Position numbers and translations under genes: made by a program
Source of the DNA: Leuconostoc suionicum
Lineage (GTDB): Bacteria; Bacillota; Bacilli; Lactobacillales; Lactobacillaceae
NCBI RefSeq assembly: GCF_001891125.1
Contig: NZ_CP015247.1
Location: 1-64,000, forward strand
Reading direction: 5' to 3'
Length of the DNA: 64,000 bases
Notes under the pieces: generated by a model
Database searches by the model: none
What the model was told of the DNA's origin: nothing
What the model saw: only the letters and a program-made list of their open reading frames with translations
Shown here: in pieces, positions 48,669 to 57,665 of the stretch
Position numbering within the stretch: the first letter of the stretch is position 1
Layout of the letters: each line of letters starts with the position of its first letter

Positions 48669-49403
48669 TCAAATTGTGACAATAGTACCGGGATGGGTAA
48701 CTGTATTTGTAATATGAACAGCGTGCACGCCATGACGTGCTGCAAATAAGGCACTGTTTACTTTTGGAATCATGCCACCGGTAATCATCTGTGTTTTTTG
48801 TAATTCTTCCATCGTTTTGGAAGTTAGATTTTGTAAAATATTTCCCTTAATTTTCACACCAGAAACATCTGTTAATAGATATAATTCATCAGCCTTTAGA
48901 TACTTAGCCAGAGCTGTTGCCGCGTGATCCGCATTAACATTTAACCACTGACCATTATTGGTAATTGCCATCGGAGCAATAATAGGAACGAGATTTTTTT
49001 CCCAAAGGTTATGAATTAATTTAGTATTCACTTGGTGAATGTTGCCAACGTATCCGAATGTGTCTTGATCAATTGTGTGACCAGTTAACAGTTGATCACT
49101 TGCAGCATTTAATCCAATTACAGATAGACCATTGACACGGCAAGCTTCAAGTAGCGCAGGTTGTACCTGACCTAGGAGTGCCATTTTTGTGATGTTGATA
49201 CCATTTTGTGTTGTAAAACGAATACCGTTTATCTTTTGAACAGGTTCATTAAGTTGTGACATCAAGGCAGAAATTGTATCACCACCGCCATGAACAATCG
49301 CAATTTTATAATGTTGTTTTTGCCAAAATTTGATAGTATCAAAAAAGGCAGGTGTGAGTTGAGTGGCGGCATTGCCACCAATTTTGATGACTATTTTTTT
49401 CAT
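48669..49403 (-). CDS. argB: Acetylglutamate kinase
   Basis: ArgB phosphorylates N-acetylglutamate. The 244-residue amino-acid-kinase-fold protein has KIGGNAATQ at the N-terminus (phosphate Lys, Gly loop), IVHGGGDTISAL, and TDVSGVKIKGNI with GGMIPKVNSAL near the C-terminus. It lacks the N-terminal helix of arginine-inhibited hexameric forms and is short (usual 250-300), so feedback inhibition at this step may be weak or absent. Its gene is 10 bases before argD. Confidence 0.94.
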   Translation of the reverse strand: MKKIVIKIGGNAATQLTPAFFDTIKFWQKQHYKIAIVHGGGDTISALMSQLNEPVQKINGIRFTTQNGINITKMALLGQVQPALLEACRVNGLSVIGLNAASDQLLTGHTIDQDTFGYVGNIHQVNTKLIHNLWEKNLVPIIAPMAITNNGQWLNVNADHAATALAKYLKADELYLLTDVSGVKIKGNILQNLTSKTMEELQKTQMITGGMIPKVNSALFAARHGVHAVHITNTVTHPGTIVTI

Positions 49404-49446
49404 TAAACTTTATCTCCCATAAAACGAACAAGATGAGAATGGATTC

Positions 49447-50661
49447 TCACGTTGTATAAAGTGCATTAATTTTTACATATTCGTATGTTAAATCCGAACC
49501 CCAAGCACAACCGGATTCGGTACCGGCATGTAAATCAACATCAATGTGAATGTCATGCTCCTCAAGTTTTTCTGCCATGGCATCGGCATCAAAAACGGCA
49601 GGGGCACCATTTACTAATACAGCGATTTGATTAATGCTAATATCAATAAGATTTGGGTTAAGATCGACATTGCTGGCTCCAATAGCAGCGATAATGCGGC
49701 CCCAATTAGGATCTTTACCAAAAATAGCCGTTTTTACTAATGAAGAACCGACAATTTTTTTAGCCACCATTCGCGCATCAAGAGCACTTTGCGCATGATT
49801 TACAGCAACAGCAATTAATTTAGTGGCGCCTTCGCCATCATTAGCAATAGCAATCGAAAGAGCCGTGGTTACCGTGTGTAACATATTTTTGAATTGTTCA
49901 TATTCAGCTGTATGATCCTCAATCATTTTATGACCAGCCAAACCGTTTGCCATTACTAAGACAGTGTCATTAGTTGATGTGTCACCATCGATTGTAATTT
50001 GATTAAAACTTGTCTCAACATCTTCTGAAAGTGCCTGCTGTAAAAGTTTGGCATCAATGTTAATATCGGTCGTTATAAATCCAAGCATGGTAGCCATATT
50101 CGGATGCAACATGCCTGAACCTTTTGCTACACCACTCATTGTGACAATTTTGCCCTGAATAGTGGATTGAATGGTAATTGACTTTTCCTTAGTATCAGTA
50201 GTCATAATAGCGTGCGCAAACCCGTTTGTGTCACCATCAATCTTTAACTGTTTGATGCCGTTGATAATCTTATCGATTGGCAGTACTTTGCCAATAATAC
50301 CGGTAGAAGCGACACCAACCAGGTTGGTGTCGATATTTAGTTGTTGTGCGGTAAACTCTTGCATAGACTCTGCATGTGCCATACCAATACTACCAGTGAC
50401 AGCATTAGCATTTCCAGAATTAACAATAATGGCTTGCAATTGACCATTTTGAATCGTTTTTTTATCCAGTTGAACTGGGGCGGCCTGCACTTGATTCGTG
50501 GTAAAAACGCCAGCCACGCTAGCTATTACGTCACTGTAAATCCAACCAAGATCTTTTGATTTGTGCTTGAGGCCAACGTGTTGGCCATCCGCGTGAAATC
50601 CTATGGGAGCAGCAATGTCAGCTGTTGATAGTGTTGTAATTTGATTTAATAATTCTGTCAT
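49447..50661 (-). CDS. argJ: Glutamate N-acetyltransferase / ornithine acetyltransferase
   Basis: ArgJ recycles the acetyl group from N-acetylornithine to glutamate; bifunctional forms can also use acetyl-CoA. The 404-residue precursor cleaves itself at an Ala-Thr bond; the site HPNMA-TMLGF is preserved, giving alpha and beta chains, with KGSGM just before it. NSGNANAVTG and GVASTGIIGKVLP form the oxyanion region. The cyclic pathway fits the absence of argE and argA here. Confidence 0.95.
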   Translation of the reverse strand: MTELLNQITTLSTADIAAPIGFHADGQHVGLKHKSKDLGWIYSDVIASVAGVFTTNQVQAAPVQLDKKTIQNGQLQAIIVNSGNANAVTGSIGMAHAESMQEFTAQQLNIDTNLVGVASTGIIGKVLPIDKIINGIKQLKIDGDTNGFAHAIMTTDTKEKSITIQSTIQGKIVTMSGVAKGSGMLHPNMATMLGFITTDINIDAKLLQQALSEDVETSFNQITIDGDTSTNDTVLVMANGLAGHKMIEDHTAEYEQFKNMLHTVTTALSIAIANDGEGATKLIAVAVNHAQSALDARMVAKKIVGSSLVKTAIFGKDPNWGRIIAAIGASNVDLNPNLIDISINQIAVLVNGAPAVFDADAMAEKLEEHDIHIDVDLHAGTESGCAWGSDLTYEYVKINALYTT

Positions 50662-50705
50662 AAGGATTTTCCTAAGTATATTTTTAGACGTTAGTATAAT
50701 GAATA

Positions 50706-51746
50706 TTATGCGTATTGAGCAATCAAATGAAGTCCTGTGCTTTCCTCTAAATCAAACAAATGATTCATGTTTTGGATGGCTTGTCCAGCAGCGCCTTTGA
50801 TCATATTGTCAAGAACACTAACAATGGTGAGGTATTTGGTATCAGGATTGTATGTTAGTCCAATATCAGTAAAGTTAGTACCGATAACCTGTTTGATGCT
50901 TGGTAATTGATCTTTGGGCATGACACGGACAAATTGCTTATTTGCATACGTTGCAGTGTACAATTCTTGAATTTTTTCGGCCTGACTGTCGTCGTTTATC
51001 TTGACATAAGCACTGACAAAAATGCCGCGATTAATTGGAAGTAGGGATGTGGTGAATTGAATATGAGTAATATCGGATTGCCATTGTTGCAGTTGCTGGG
51101 TAATTTCAGGAATGTGTTGATGATGGTTGGCCTTATACATGCTGAAGTTTTCATTAACGTTAATAAAATGACTCGCTAACGTCAGGGATTTGCCAGCACC
51201 GGATAATCCGCTTTTAGCATCAATGACGATGTTATCTTTATCAAGCAGGTGGTTTTGTGCAAGAGGGGCAAGAGCAAGAAGTGTGGACGTTGCATAACAA
51301 CCAGGATTAGCAATATAAGTTGCTTTATTGTCATAAAAATCAGCTAAACTATAGTGTGCCTGTTGAATGATTTCATCAGAGGCTGGTTCTTTTTTATACC
51401 ATTTTTTATAAATATCAGCGGGAAGACGGAAATCACCAGACAAATCAATGACGGGAAATTTAGCTTGAATAAAGTCCTGGGCTAAATTTTTGGAAACACC
51501 GCTGGATGTTGCAAAAAATACAAGATCAGCTTCCTGCATAATATGCATTGGATCGAATACCGTAGGCGTTAAATTATACATTGATTTTAGATGCGGAAAC
51601 TGTTCGCTAATGTCAGTATTTTCTGTTTGGGTATTATGTATGGACACAACCTTGGCATTAGGATGATTGTAAAGCAGTCGCAATAATTCGAGACCGCCGT
51701 ATCCTGTAATGCCAACGATAGCAATTTTTATAATTTTGTCTGTCAT
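50706..51746 (-). CDS. argC: N-acetyl-gamma-glutamyl-phosphate reductase
   Basis: ArgC reduces N-acetylglutamyl phosphate to the semialdehyde with NADPH. The 346-residue product starts with the nucleotide-binding motif GITGYGGLELLRLLYNHP; the catalytic Cys is in ANPGCYATSTLLA and KSGLSGAGK and HHHQHIPEI-like segments follow. It is first in the argCJBD operon; argF, argG and argH are not in the window. The AT-rich region upstream (51747-51845) contains TTGCATATTTATTGTATT on the minus strand, a loose match to ArgR boxes. Confidence 0.95.
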   Translation of the reverse strand: MTDKIIKIAIVGITGYGGLELLRLLYNHPNAKVVSIHNTQTENTDISEQFPHLKSMYNLTPTVFDPMHIMQEADLVFFATSSGVSKNLAQDFIQAKFPVIDLSGDFRLPADIYKKWYKKEPASDEIIQQAHYSLADFYDNKATYIANPGCYATSTLLALAPLAQNHLLDKDNIVIDAKSGLSGAGKSLTLASHFINVNENFSMYKANHHQHIPEITQQLQQWQSDITHIQFTTSLLPINRGIFVSAYVKINDDSQAEKIQELYTATYANKQFVRVMPKDQLPSIKQVIGTNFTDIGLTYNPDTKYLTIVSVLDNMIKGAAGQAIQNMNHLFDLEESTGLHLIAQYA

Positions 51747-51804
51747 GGTGTGCCCTCCTTGTGTTTGATGTTTTAAATATTAAACCAATAAGCATTTAAA
51801 TACA

Positions 51805-51830
51805 ATAAATATGCAAAACAAAATTGGATA
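51805..51830 (-). promoter_or_regulatory. Possible ArgR box upstream of argC
   Basis: On the minus strand TGCATATTTATTGTA is an imperfect AT-rich palindrome resembling Firmicutes ARG boxes. The match is loose and no ArgR gene is present here, so this is only a candidate. Confidence 0.3.
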
Positions 51831-51845
51831 TTTTAAATTTAATGT

Positions 51846-51873
51846 ATAAAAAAACACTTCATACGAAGTGTTA
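51846..51873 (-). terminator. Terminator of the PEBP operon
   Basis: On the minus strand AACACTTC-GTAT-GAAGTGTT followed by TTTTT. The stem starts in the stop codon of the PEBP gene. Confidence 0.88.
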
Positions 51874-52377
51874 AGCTCGTGCAGGTAATTCAAGAATTGC
51901 TATATCAAGTACGTGTTCCATACTTTTGGAACGTAATTCATTGAGGAAAAATCCGTCCTGCAGGTCCAATTTAGTATCTAAGGCGAATACAGTTAGTGTG
52001 TAGTTATGAGTTTTATCAGGGGGCATTGGGCCAATATAAGATTGATTTATGCTAGCATTGGCTGGGTGCCCTAATTTTTGCACATCATGCCAAGTTGAAT
52101 TGGTACCAAATGTACCGCGTTTGGTAGCACGAAGATTTTCAGGAATATTAGTTACAGGGAGGTTTGCCGCTAACCAGTGAATCCAGGGGAAGCCGCATAC
52201 AGGAACGGCATCATAGTCGATTAAACTGACAGACAATGATTGGGTACCAGCCGGCGTGTTAGATATTTCAACTGGGAAATTAGTGGTTGGCATATCATTG
52301 GTACGATAATTAGCAGGTGCATATTTAGCATACTTGTCTGGTATAAAACCGTTATCAAGTGTGACATCTATTTTCAT
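51871..52377 (-). CDS. YbhB/YbcL family PEBP (Raf-kinase-inhibitor-like) protein
   Basis: A 168-residue phosphatidylethanolamine-binding-protein fold: PVEISNTPAGTQSLSVSLIDYDAVP with the D-x-D-x-P-like ligand site, WIHWLAANLP (His-Trp of the pocket), and YIGPMPPDKTHNYTLTVFALD, the GPxPP signature. The biochemical role of bacterial members is unknown. ATG 52377 is 10 bases from AGGAG; ATG 52386 overlaps the upstream stop as ATGA but is one base from the Shine-Dalgarno sequence. It is co-translated with the small gene upstream. Confidence 0.88.
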   Translation of the reverse strand: MKIDVTLDNGFIPDKYAKYAPANYRTNDMPTTNFPVEISNTPAGTQSLSVSLIDYDAVPVCGFPWIHWLAANLPVTNIPENLRATKRGTFGTNSTWHDVQKLGHPANASINQSYIGPMPPDKTHNYTLTVFALDTKLDLQDGFFLNELRSKSMEHVLDIAILELPARA

Positions 52378-52382
52378 GATCA

Positions 52383-52763
52383 TCATTCTCCTATTAAGTT
52401 TTTCTTGGCCTGTGCCAAACGTGTGCGAACAGTGATGGGCATTTCAGAATTATATTTACGAATGGACGAAATGGCATCAATAACAACCTTCGTGCGGGTA
52501 TCTATGTCTTGTATGCCAGCAGTTTTTGAGTCTATCTCCTTTTCGAATCGTTCAATAAAATCAAGCTGGAGTTGTGTTTTATCAGCGCGGAGGGTCTCGG
52601 CTGCGGCAACTTCACCGTTAGAATCAAGGTCAGTTATAGCTATATTATACCCCTCAAAAAATTCTGATGCATTGGTCGTGTTTTGCCAAGTAATCGGCTC
52701 ACTTACTGCTTCAATATTTTTTTCTGTCGTTTTTTTCTTTTTGAAAATGTTAAAGAAAGACAT
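52383..52763 (-). CDS. Small cytoplasmic protein of unknown function
   Basis: The 126-residue protein begins MSFFNIFKKKKTTEKN, a basic amphipathic start, then becomes mainly helical with even charge (ADKTQLQLDFIERFEKEID and following). No membrane helix, signal peptide or known motif is visible. ATG 52763 follows AAAGGA; the upstream TTG at 52781 is not needed. Its stop codon overlaps the PEBP start region, so the two probably form a unit. I do not recognise the family. Confidence 0.7.
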   Translation of the reverse strand: MSFFNIFKKKKTTEKNIEAVSEPITWQNTTNASEFFEGYNIAITDLDSNGEVAAAETLRADKTQLQLDFIERFEKEIDSKTAGIQDIDTRTKVVIDAISSIRKYNSEMPITVRTRLAQAKKNLIGE

Positions 52764-52806
52764 AATTAGAAATCCTTTCAAGTATAAATATATAGTAATT
52801 TTTCAT

Positions 52807-52845
52807 GTTCGTTTAATGGCGAACAAACGTTTTATCTGATACAAT
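52807..52845 (+). promoter_or_regulatory. Promoter and inverted repeat before the small HTH gene
   Basis: GTTCG-N8-CGAAC (52807-52824) is a 5-bp inverted repeat placed 15 bp before TGATACAAT (52837-52845), an extended -10. The repeat may be an operator for the encoded HTH protein; its arm order is opposite to the Bacillus LexA box. Confidence 0.45.
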
Positions 52846-52873
52846 AAAAATAGTTTTTGGATCGGGGAAAATT

Positions 52874-53170
52874 ATGGCAGCACATAAAACGGTATTTAAT
52901 GACAAACAACGTATCTTGCGGCTTTATTCAGCATTGATAAGCCATCGAGCGCTCTCAATTGAAGAAATTGAGGACATGTTTTTTATTGGCCGAAAAACCG
53001 TCCAACGCGATATCTCCGAAATTCGAACTTTTTTGCATGATTTGCAAATTGGCGAACCAATTAAATCTGAGATTATTTTTGATCGTCATTCTAAAAAATA
53101 TCGACTAACAGAAATGGATAACTTGTTTCGAGTTTTTGACAAAATCAATAAAATTGATGAAGAAGAATAA
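52874..53170 (+). CDS. Isolated DeoR/WYL-type HTH protein
   Basis: This 98-residue protein is an N-terminal winged helix of the type found in WYL and DeoR regulators: KQRILRLYSALISHRALSIEEI, then FIGRKTVQRDISEIRTFL (recognition helix, residues about 38-55), and the wing DRHSKKYRLTE. It then ends after about 18 acidic residues, so the ligand-binding WYL part (about 200 residues) is absent. No coding remnant follows before the convergent ktrA gene. It may act as a small autonomous repressor. Confidence 0.78.
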   Translation: MAAHKTVFNDKQRILRLYSALISHRALSIEEIEDMFFIGRKTVQRDISEIRTFLHDLQIGEPIKSEIIFDRHSKKYRLTEMDNLFRVFDKINKIDEEE

Positions 53171-53179
53171 CCTTTTGAT

Positions 53180-53845
53180 TTATTTATTGTTCGTTAATTG
53201 GTCAAAATCATCGACCATATCTTTTGGTCCGACAACGGAAACAATGTCTTTTTCGTGGAGTTTGTAGGTTGAGTCAGGGGCGACAATAACATCACCGTCA
53301 TGACGAACAGCTATGACATTTAGCCCAAATTTTTTCCGAATGTTCAGGTTGCTAATGGATCGACCGTAAAATGCAGGATTAACAATTTGAACTTCGGCCA
53401 TGGAATAGTCATCAGATAGCTCAATAAAATTCAACATGTTAGGCGCAAGAAGTTTGCGTGCTACTCGTTCGCCCATCTCGCGTTCAGGTTGTACGACGAC
53501 ATCTGCGCCTATTTTTGTGAGCACACGTAGATGGGTACGGTTTTCAGCCTTGGCAATAACATTCTTGGCACCAAGGTCTTTGGCGTTGATAGTCGCTAGA
53601 ATACTCGCTTGCATATTATGGCCAATGGCAATCACAATATGATCAAAACTAGCAATATCTAGTTTGCGTAATACTTCATCTTCTTGGGCATCTGCAATGA
53701 CAACTTGTGTTGCAATATCACGATAATCATTAACATGTTCTTCACTAATATCAATGCCTAAAACATCTTGCCCATTTGCAACCAATGTTTCCAAAAGGGC
53801 GCCGCCAAAACGTCCGAGGCCTATAATGGCATAGGTTTGTCTCAT
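53180..53845 (-). CDS. ktrA: Ktr/Trk potassium uptake regulatory subunit
   Basis: The cytoplasmic RCK subunit gates potassium uptake by KtrB in response to nucleotides; many KtrA/KtrC proteins also bind cyclic-di-AMP in RCK_C. The 221-residue protein has the Rossmann motif IIGLGRFGGALLETL, the acidic Asp after strand 2 (VLGIDISEE), and an RCK_C domain from about residue 135. It lies 32 bases downstream of the channel gene on the same strand. Confidence 0.92.
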   Translation of the reverse strand: MRQTYAIIGLGRFGGALLETLVANGQDVLGIDISEEHVNDYRDIATQVVIADAQEDEVLRKLDIASFDHIVIAIGHNMQASILATINAKDLGAKNVIAKAENRTHLRVLTKIGADVVVQPEREMGERVARKLLAPNMLNFIELSDDYSMAEVQIVNPAFYGRSISNLNIRKKFGLNVIAVRHDGDVIVAPDSTYKLHEKDIVSVVGPKDMVDDFDQLTNNK

Positions 53846-53877
53846 TTTTATTTCTCCTAACTATGGGTTGTAATACG

Positions 53878-55281
53878 CTATCCAATGATAACGGATTCTT
53901 CTGGGTATCGGAAGGGGGCTTTATCATCATGCACATTTAGAATGGAGAACATGACGGTATAGATACCGACACGACCAATGAACATTGCAAGCATGATAAT
54001 AAGCTGTCCAAAGGTTGTTAGATGTGGGGTCAAGCCAAGCGTTAAGCCAGTTGTAGCAAAAGCACTGACCACCTCAAAAATAATGTATTCTAGCCCATAA
54101 TGTGCGGTGTGCTCTTGAGTAAGCATTAATAGAAATGATAAGATGCCCAAGAATGCTAGCGATACGAAAACTAATAGCAGTGCACGAACAATGTTTTCGT
54201 GTGATAAGCGACGATGCGAAAATACAACATCCTTTTTCCCACGTAAAGCAGCGTGTGTTTGTAGAATCAACACACCAAGCGTAGTGGTTTTGATACCACC
54301 AGCAGTTGATCCGGGTGTACCACCGATATACATCAACATCATTGTTAATAGTACAGTTGCTGAACTCATTGAATCAAAACTGAATTGCGCAAAACCAGCG
54401 GTTCGGTATGAAATAGACATAAACAATGTATCGAAAATGCGGTTTATAGGTTGAATGCCTTGAGCAGAGCTCATATTACGTTCGGTCAATTCAAACAACA
54501 ACCAACCACCTACAATTAGAACACCTGTCATAACAAGTGCTAGCTTGGAGTGTAATGTTAGGCGATGTGTTGTTCGATATATGAGTAGATCACGCCAGAC
54601 TAAGAACCCGAGAGAGCCAGCAACGATTAGGAAGGCAATAATTAGTAGAATCCAAGGTTGATTATTATAAGCAGCTGTCTCGTGAGGTAAAATTGAGAAA
54701 CCAGAATTACCAAATGCTGAGATGGCGTGAAATACAGCATAAAACATACCATGTTTCCAACCAAAGTCATTTATAAAGAAAGGCGCTAACAACACTGCAC
54801 CGATACTTTGAATAATAACTGATAGTTTAATAACATACCCAAAGACCACCCGTGTATCATAGAGACTTTCCAAGTTATAAACTTCTTGAACCATCATTTT
54901 ACTTCTTAAATCCATTTTTTTTCGGGTTGCCGTAAATAACAGTACTGAAAATGACATGAATCCTAGCGCGCCAATCTCAATCAGAACCATGATGACGATT
55001 TGACCAAAGGTGGTCCAATGAGTTGCTGTGTCAACAACTGTGAGGCCAGTAACTGAGGCTGCTGAAGTTGCTGTAAATAAGCCATCCATGAAGGTGTGAC
55101 CCACATTACCATGATAACTAAAGGGCAGCATTAGTAACAGCGCACCGACTGTAATGACTGTTAAAAAGCCTAATGACAATCGTTGCGGCATTGATATGCG
55201 CGACCAAAAAGTATGGCGTTGCGATTGGTCATGAAATTTTTGCATTTCAGCTGCAGTTGGTAAATCGATTTTTCTAGACAT
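53878..55281 (-). CDS. ktrB: Ktr/Trk potassium transporter membrane subunit
   Basis: KtrB is the potassium-conducting subunit with four repeated membrane-pore-membrane units. The 467-residue protein shows the conserved selectivity segments TATSAASVTGL, ISAFGNSGFS, SYRTAGFAQ and VSAFATTGLTLGL (one Gly per repeat) and the gating loop GGTPGSTAGGIKTTTLG. ktrA follows directly, so the complete KtrAB system is encoded. The promoter is probably near a minus-strand TATAAT at about 55351. I see no ydaO-type c-di-AMP riboswitch in the leader. Confidence 0.94.
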   Translation of the reverse strand: MSRKIDLPTAAEMQKFHDQSQRHTFWSRISMPQRLSLGFLTVITVGALLLMLPFSYHGNVGHTFMDGLFTATSAASVTGLTVVDTATHWTTFGQIVIMVLIEIGALGFMSFSVLLFTATRKKMDLRSKMMVQEVYNLESLYDTRVVFGYVIKLSVIIQSIGAVLLAPFFINDFGWKHGMFYAVFHAISAFGNSGFSILPHETAAYNNQPWILLIIAFLIVAGSLGFLVWRDLLIYRTTHRLTLHSKLALVMTGVLIVGGWLLFELTERNMSSAQGIQPINRIFDTLFMSISYRTAGFAQFSFDSMSSATVLLTMMLMYIGGTPGSTAGGIKTTTLGVLILQTHAALRGKKDVVFSHRRLSHENIVRALLLVFVSLAFLGILSFLLMLTQEHTAHYGLEYIIFEVVSAFATTGLTLGLTPHLTTFGQLIIMLAMFIGRVGIYTVMFSILNVHDDKAPFRYPEESVIIG

Positions 55282-55595
55282 ATTTATTTTTGTAGGGTTC
55301 TTTCTCGAAATAGGTTGTTGTTTAATAGAGAGGTATATTACCTTTGTTCAATTATACACTGTGGGTTGTAAAATCGGATGTTTTTGGATAATGAGCTGAT
55401 CAAAATCAGCTATTTGATAGACGGCTTAGCCACGATAAGGATTGCTGTTTACAAATGACGGCACTAATGTTAATATAAAATGTTCGAAAAATTATGATAG
55501 AATTGTTAGATTATTATAATCGTAATTAGATTTATCATGTCTAGGTAAAAAGACACACATGCGTATTGTGAACTAATTAAGGGGACTTATCAAAT
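55282..55595. other. Divergent promoter region between ktrB and MFS gene
   Basis: Contains no gene. It includes a short hairpin GCTGAT-CAAA-ATCAGC (about 55395-55410) and TATAAT at 55515-55520 oriented to the MFS gene. A minus-strand TATAAT near 55351 faces ktrB. Confidence 0.5.
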
Positions 55596-56801
55596 ATGAT
55601 TCGATTAATGCAAAATAAAAATCAGAGGAATAATGTTAGTGTACGTATTGCTATTTATTTGACCTACATTGTACAGGGATTTGCTTTAATTATTTTAGCG
55701 CAGACTGTGCAGCAATTAAGTGAATTGTGGGATGCCTCAATTGCTGGTACAACTGCTGTCGTTTCAGCAATTGGTATTGGAAAGTTAATTGCCTATCCAA
55801 TTTTGGGAGAATTGTCTGATCACGTTGATAGAAAAAAATTATTAATGATGGCGATGCTCATGTATTTAATATTTTTTACTATTTTACCATTAACAAAGAA
55901 TATATTTTTCGCCGTTGTCATAACTACGCTGGCAGGACCAGCCAACGCGGCATTAGATTCTGTGGCCTACCCCACATTATTAGAAATGAATCATGGCAAA
56001 TCTAGTGGGAATGTACTCATTAAAGCAATGATTTCATTGGGTGAGGGGATATTACCGATTATCTTAGTCATGTTGATTAATCAACATATTTGGTTTGGCT
56101 GGTTATTTTGGGTTGCCACGGCTATTCTAATAGTAAATTTAATCATCATGACCTCAATTAATGCAGCTGGATTTTACACTATTCGCGCCTCAAAAGGGGG
56201 CAAGAGAGTCAACAGTAAGGGTACATGGCATTGGAATATTACAAAAATATTATTTATGATTTATGGCTTCAGTGCAATGTGGGTGATGATTCATTTTACT
56301 CAGTGGGTCACGCGATATTTTCACATTGTACAATCTTTTTCAACAGTTAGTTCGCATGTACTAATGTCTTTTTACAGTATTGGCTCACTCATGGGCGTGG
56401 GCACTTTGTTCTTATTGACCAACCGTGGATGGATCAGCGAAAAAATATTGTTAATGATTACAGCGATAGGAACAATAGTTGGCTTAGTTATTGTCGTTTT
56501 GAGCCAAGAAACAATCAGTGCTAGTTTTGGTTGCTTTATTTTTGGCTTTTCAGCCGCAGGAGGAGCGTTACAGTTGGGACTGAGTCAATTAATAGCCTCA
56601 GATCCAAAGTTTTCAGGTCGTTTGACCGGTCTCTATTTTTTCTTTGGTAGCATTGCATTTTTTATTATGCCAATTGTCACTGGGCACTTTGCCGCACAAC
56701 ACTTGCAAGGTGTGATGTTGAGTTTGTTGGCTGTGGCTGGTTTGAATTTGTTTATTGTAGTCTTTAATTTCTATCATTCGCGACAGGTAACGAAACAATA
56801 A
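55596..56801 (+). CDS. MFS transporter
   Basis: A 401-residue, twelve-helix major facilitator. The loop between helices 2 and 3 reads GELSDHVDRKKLLMMA, an MFS signature; the equivalent second-half loop is degenerate (LTNRGWISEKILL). GPANAALDSVAYPTLLE in helix 4 is typical of transporters for organic acids or drugs in lactic acid bacteria. The substrate is unknown. It is convergent with an XRE-TetR regulator gene and both share a terminator. Confidence 0.84.
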   Translation: MIRLMQNKNQRNNVSVRIAIYLTYIVQGFALIILAQTVQQLSELWDASIAGTTAVVSAIGIGKLIAYPILGELSDHVDRKKLLMMAMLMYLIFFTILPLTKNIFFAVVITTLAGPANAALDSVAYPTLLEMNHGKSSGNVLIKAMISLGEGILPIILVMLINQHIWFGWLFWVATAILIVNLIIMTSINAAGFYTIRASKGGKRVNSKGTWHWNITKILFMIYGFSAMWVMIHFTQWVTRYFHIVQSFSTVSSHVLMSFYSIGSLMGVGTLFLLTNRGWISEKILLMITAIGTIVGLVIVVLSQETISASFGCFIFGFSAAGGALQLGLSQLIASDPKFSGRLTGLYFFFGSIAFFIMPIVTGHFAAQHLQGVMLSLLAVAGLNLFIVVFNFYHSRQVTKQ

Positions 56802-56817
56802 TTTTATAAACAAACAC

Positions 56818-56852
56818 AAAAAAAGCAAGACATGGTAGTCTTGCCTTTTTTG
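56818..56852. terminator. Bidirectional terminator
   Basis: AAAAGCAAGAC (56821-56831) pairs with GTCTTGCCTTTT (56838-56849) with one bulge; A/T tracts on both sides serve the convergent MFS and regulator genes. Confidence 0.83.
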
Positions 56853-56859
56853 TGTCTGT

Positions 56860-57582
56860 TTATAAGTTGGATAGATACTTTTTCATCCGGTTCTGAAAAT
56901 CAACCAGTGGTTCTGGATCAGGTTGGCTCATCCAGACGGAAATAAACGATGTGAGCATTTCAATTAAGTATTCTGTAGTTAGAATATCGGCAGCCAATTT
57001 AGGATTATATCGTGTAATTAGTGATAAATATTTAGATTTAATAAATGTAATCCAAATATTTCTGATATATGGGCGTGTATATAAAAGGTGTAATTCTTCT
57101 TTTTTTTCGTAGAGCATCGGTGCCATGTCGTTGATGAAAACTGATGTAAGATTGTCATTGGTTGACAAGCTTGTTTCTACCTTGATTTTAACGTCTTTGT
57201 CAATTCGATTGATTACAGCATAAAATAAATCATCATATGAGGGATAATATTTTTTAATTTTTTGGATAGCGATACCAGAAGTTTTTTCTAGTTGTTTGAG
57301 ACTAGGCTTATCTTCTCTGTTTGAATGCATATTGGCTAAGAAAGATAGTAAAATTAGCTCTTCATCATTGTCTTCACACGAATTAGTCGGTGGAATAATA
57401 AAAAAGTCCAGAGGCAAATCAAATTTTTCAATAATTAATAGCATCATTTCTGTTGTGGGGTGCCCTTTATGACGTTCCCAATTAGAGACAGATTGAAATG
57501 AAATATATAATTTTTCAGCGAATTGCTGTTGTGTTAGTCCGTGTTTTTTACGGAGCGCTTTAATTTTATTACCAATCTCCAT
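56860..57582 (-). CDS. Chimeric regulator: XRE HTH plus TetR-like domain
   Basis: The 240-residue protein starts with a complete XRE/Cro helix-turn-helix (IGNKIKALRKKHGLTQQQFAEKLY, SFQSVSNWERHKGHP; residues about 3-60) and then continues with a TetR-like N-terminal helix-turn-helix (SLKQLEKTSGIAIQKIKKYYPSYDDLFYAVI; residues about 95-125) and a TetR-like all-helical C-terminal region. Two DNA-binding modules in one chain are unusual. ATG 57582 follows TTGGAG; a TTG at 57594 is less likely. A palindrome at 57620-57648 stands in its promoter. It borders a bacteriocin locus, which it may control. Confidence 0.8.
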   Translation of the reverse strand: MEIGNKIKALRKKHGLTQQQFAEKLYISFQSVSNWERHKGHPTTEMMLLIIEKFDLPLDFFIIPPTNSCEDNDEELILLSFLANMHSNREDKPSLKQLEKTSGIAIQKIKKYYPSYDDLFYAVINRIDKDVKIKVETSLSTNDNLTSVFINDMAPMLYEKKEELHLLYTRPYIRNIWITFIKSKYLSLITRYNPKLAADILTTEYLIEMLTSFISVWMSQPDPEPLVDFQNRMKKYLSNL

Positions 57583-57621
57583 AATAGTCTCCAAAATAAT
57601 TCTTTGTTACCATGATATAAC

Positions 57622-57648
57622 ATATTTGGAATGAATCCAATATTTTAT
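57622..57648. promoter_or_regulatory. Palindromic operator candidate near the XRE-TetR gene
   Basis: ATATTTGGA and TCCAATATT are arranged as an imperfect inverted repeat around ATGAA, 40-65 bases upstream of the regulator start. Confidence 0.5.
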
Positions 57649-57665
57649 CATAAAATGTCTGGATA

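Noticed and set aside
55282..55595. c-di-AMP (ydaO) riboswitch before ktrB
   Set aside because: I looked for the long two-fold structure with its conserved segments and did not find it; only a small hairpin is present.
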